From contig CALVPO010000094.1 of NCBI GenBank assembly GCA_944351345.1, positions 1 through 5,380 of the forward strand: a DNA stretch of 5,380 bases. Direction: 5' to 3'. Positions within the stretch are counted from its first letter, which is position 1. Each line of letters opens with the position of its first letter. The translations under genes were made by a program, and so were the position numbers. Shown here in pieces: positions 5,304 through 5,380 of this stretch. The DNA is from an uncultured Bacilli bacterium (GTDB lineage Bacteria > Bacillota_I > Bacilli_A > RF39 > UBA660). Under the pieces are notes generated by a model, which made no database searches, was not told the DNA's origin, and saw only the letters and a program-made list of their open reading frames with translations.

Positions 5304-5380
5304 TGTGAATTCTAAGCGAAAATGTTACAAACTTTAATAGCTAATTCTAAGCGAAAATGTTACATTGTTAAAATGTTTAA
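5304..5380. mobile_element. Probable end of an IS21-type insertion sequence, cut by the window edge
   Basis: From TG at 5304 the sequence enters two long direct repeats. IS21-family elements begin 5'-TG and carry several repeated transposase-binding units at each end, partly overlapping the terminal inverted repeat, which is the arrangement seen here. No istA or istB coding sequence falls within the window, so the call rests on the repeat pattern and the position at an intergenic boundary. Alternatives are operator repeats for an unseen regulator or another kind of repeat family. Confidence 0.45.
5308..5364. repeat. Two perfect 22-bp direct repeats
   Basis: The same 22 bp, containing TTCTAAGCGAAAATGTTA, occur at 5308-5329 and 5343-5364, a 35-bp period with 13 bp between. 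They are in the same orientation and identical. In sequence this AT-rich, a 22-bp exact repeat with an internal GCG is not expected by chance. A weaker partial match (AAAATGTT) follows at 5370-5377. Confidence 0.95.

Noticed and set aside
5308..5364. Start of a CRISPR array
   Set aside because: Only two repeat copies are seen, the spacing is 13 bp, far shorter than normal spacers, the repeat is only 22 bp, and there are no cas genes in view.

Overview
The window comes from a very AT-rich, low-GC Gram-positive bacterium. Supporting signs are encoded CCA ends on all five tRNAs, GGAGG-type ribosome binding sites, TTGxxx/TATAAT promoters, a gene resembling the spore-coat protein YutH, and tryptophan encoded by TGG in the proteins I translated, so the standard stop code fits. 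The best match is a spore-forming member of the Bacilli or a related uncultured gut Firmicute. This is inferred from gene families and composition, not from a marker phylogeny.

Layout from left to right. Bases 1-1264 (minus strand) hold an uninterrupted ISAs1-family transposase that runs off the left edge. Bases 1265-1489 are gene-free; they hold a candidate IS end and one AT-rich hairpin. A clear sigma-A promoter at 1490-1518 drives a tRNA operon Leu(UAA)-Ser(UGA)-fMet(CAU)-Asp(GUC)-Phe(GAA), closed by a terminator at about 2013-2042. Directly behind tRNA-Phe lies a decayed tyrosine-recombinase (integrase) fragment at 2069-2366. It has a frameshift and lost catalytic residues, and two perfect 11-bp tandem repeats at its 3' end look like integrase arm-binding sites. 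This is the scar of an element once integrated in tRNA-Phe.

The rest is mostly chromosomal. There is a small secreted Cys/His-rich protein with a calcium-loop-like motif (2450-2710, minus) and a 23S rRNA m5U methyltransferase of the RlmD/RlmCD family with its four iron-sulfur cysteines (2779-3975, minus). Divergent from the methyltransferase is a YutH-like spore-coat protein (4055-4975, plus). Convergent with that is a short NifU-like Fe-S scaffold protein (5017-5253, minus). A shared bidirectional hairpin separates the last two.

The right edge (from about 5304) carries two perfect 22-bp direct repeats that look like the end of an IS21-type element lying mostly outside the window. The conserved genes are therefore bordered by three mobile-element traces: an apparently intact IS, an integrase relic, and a probable IS end. 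I found no convincing new multi-gene system. The least explained items are the secreted Cys/His peptide, the integrase relic with its arm repeats and the mismatched tRNA-Phe T-stem, and the right-edge repeats.
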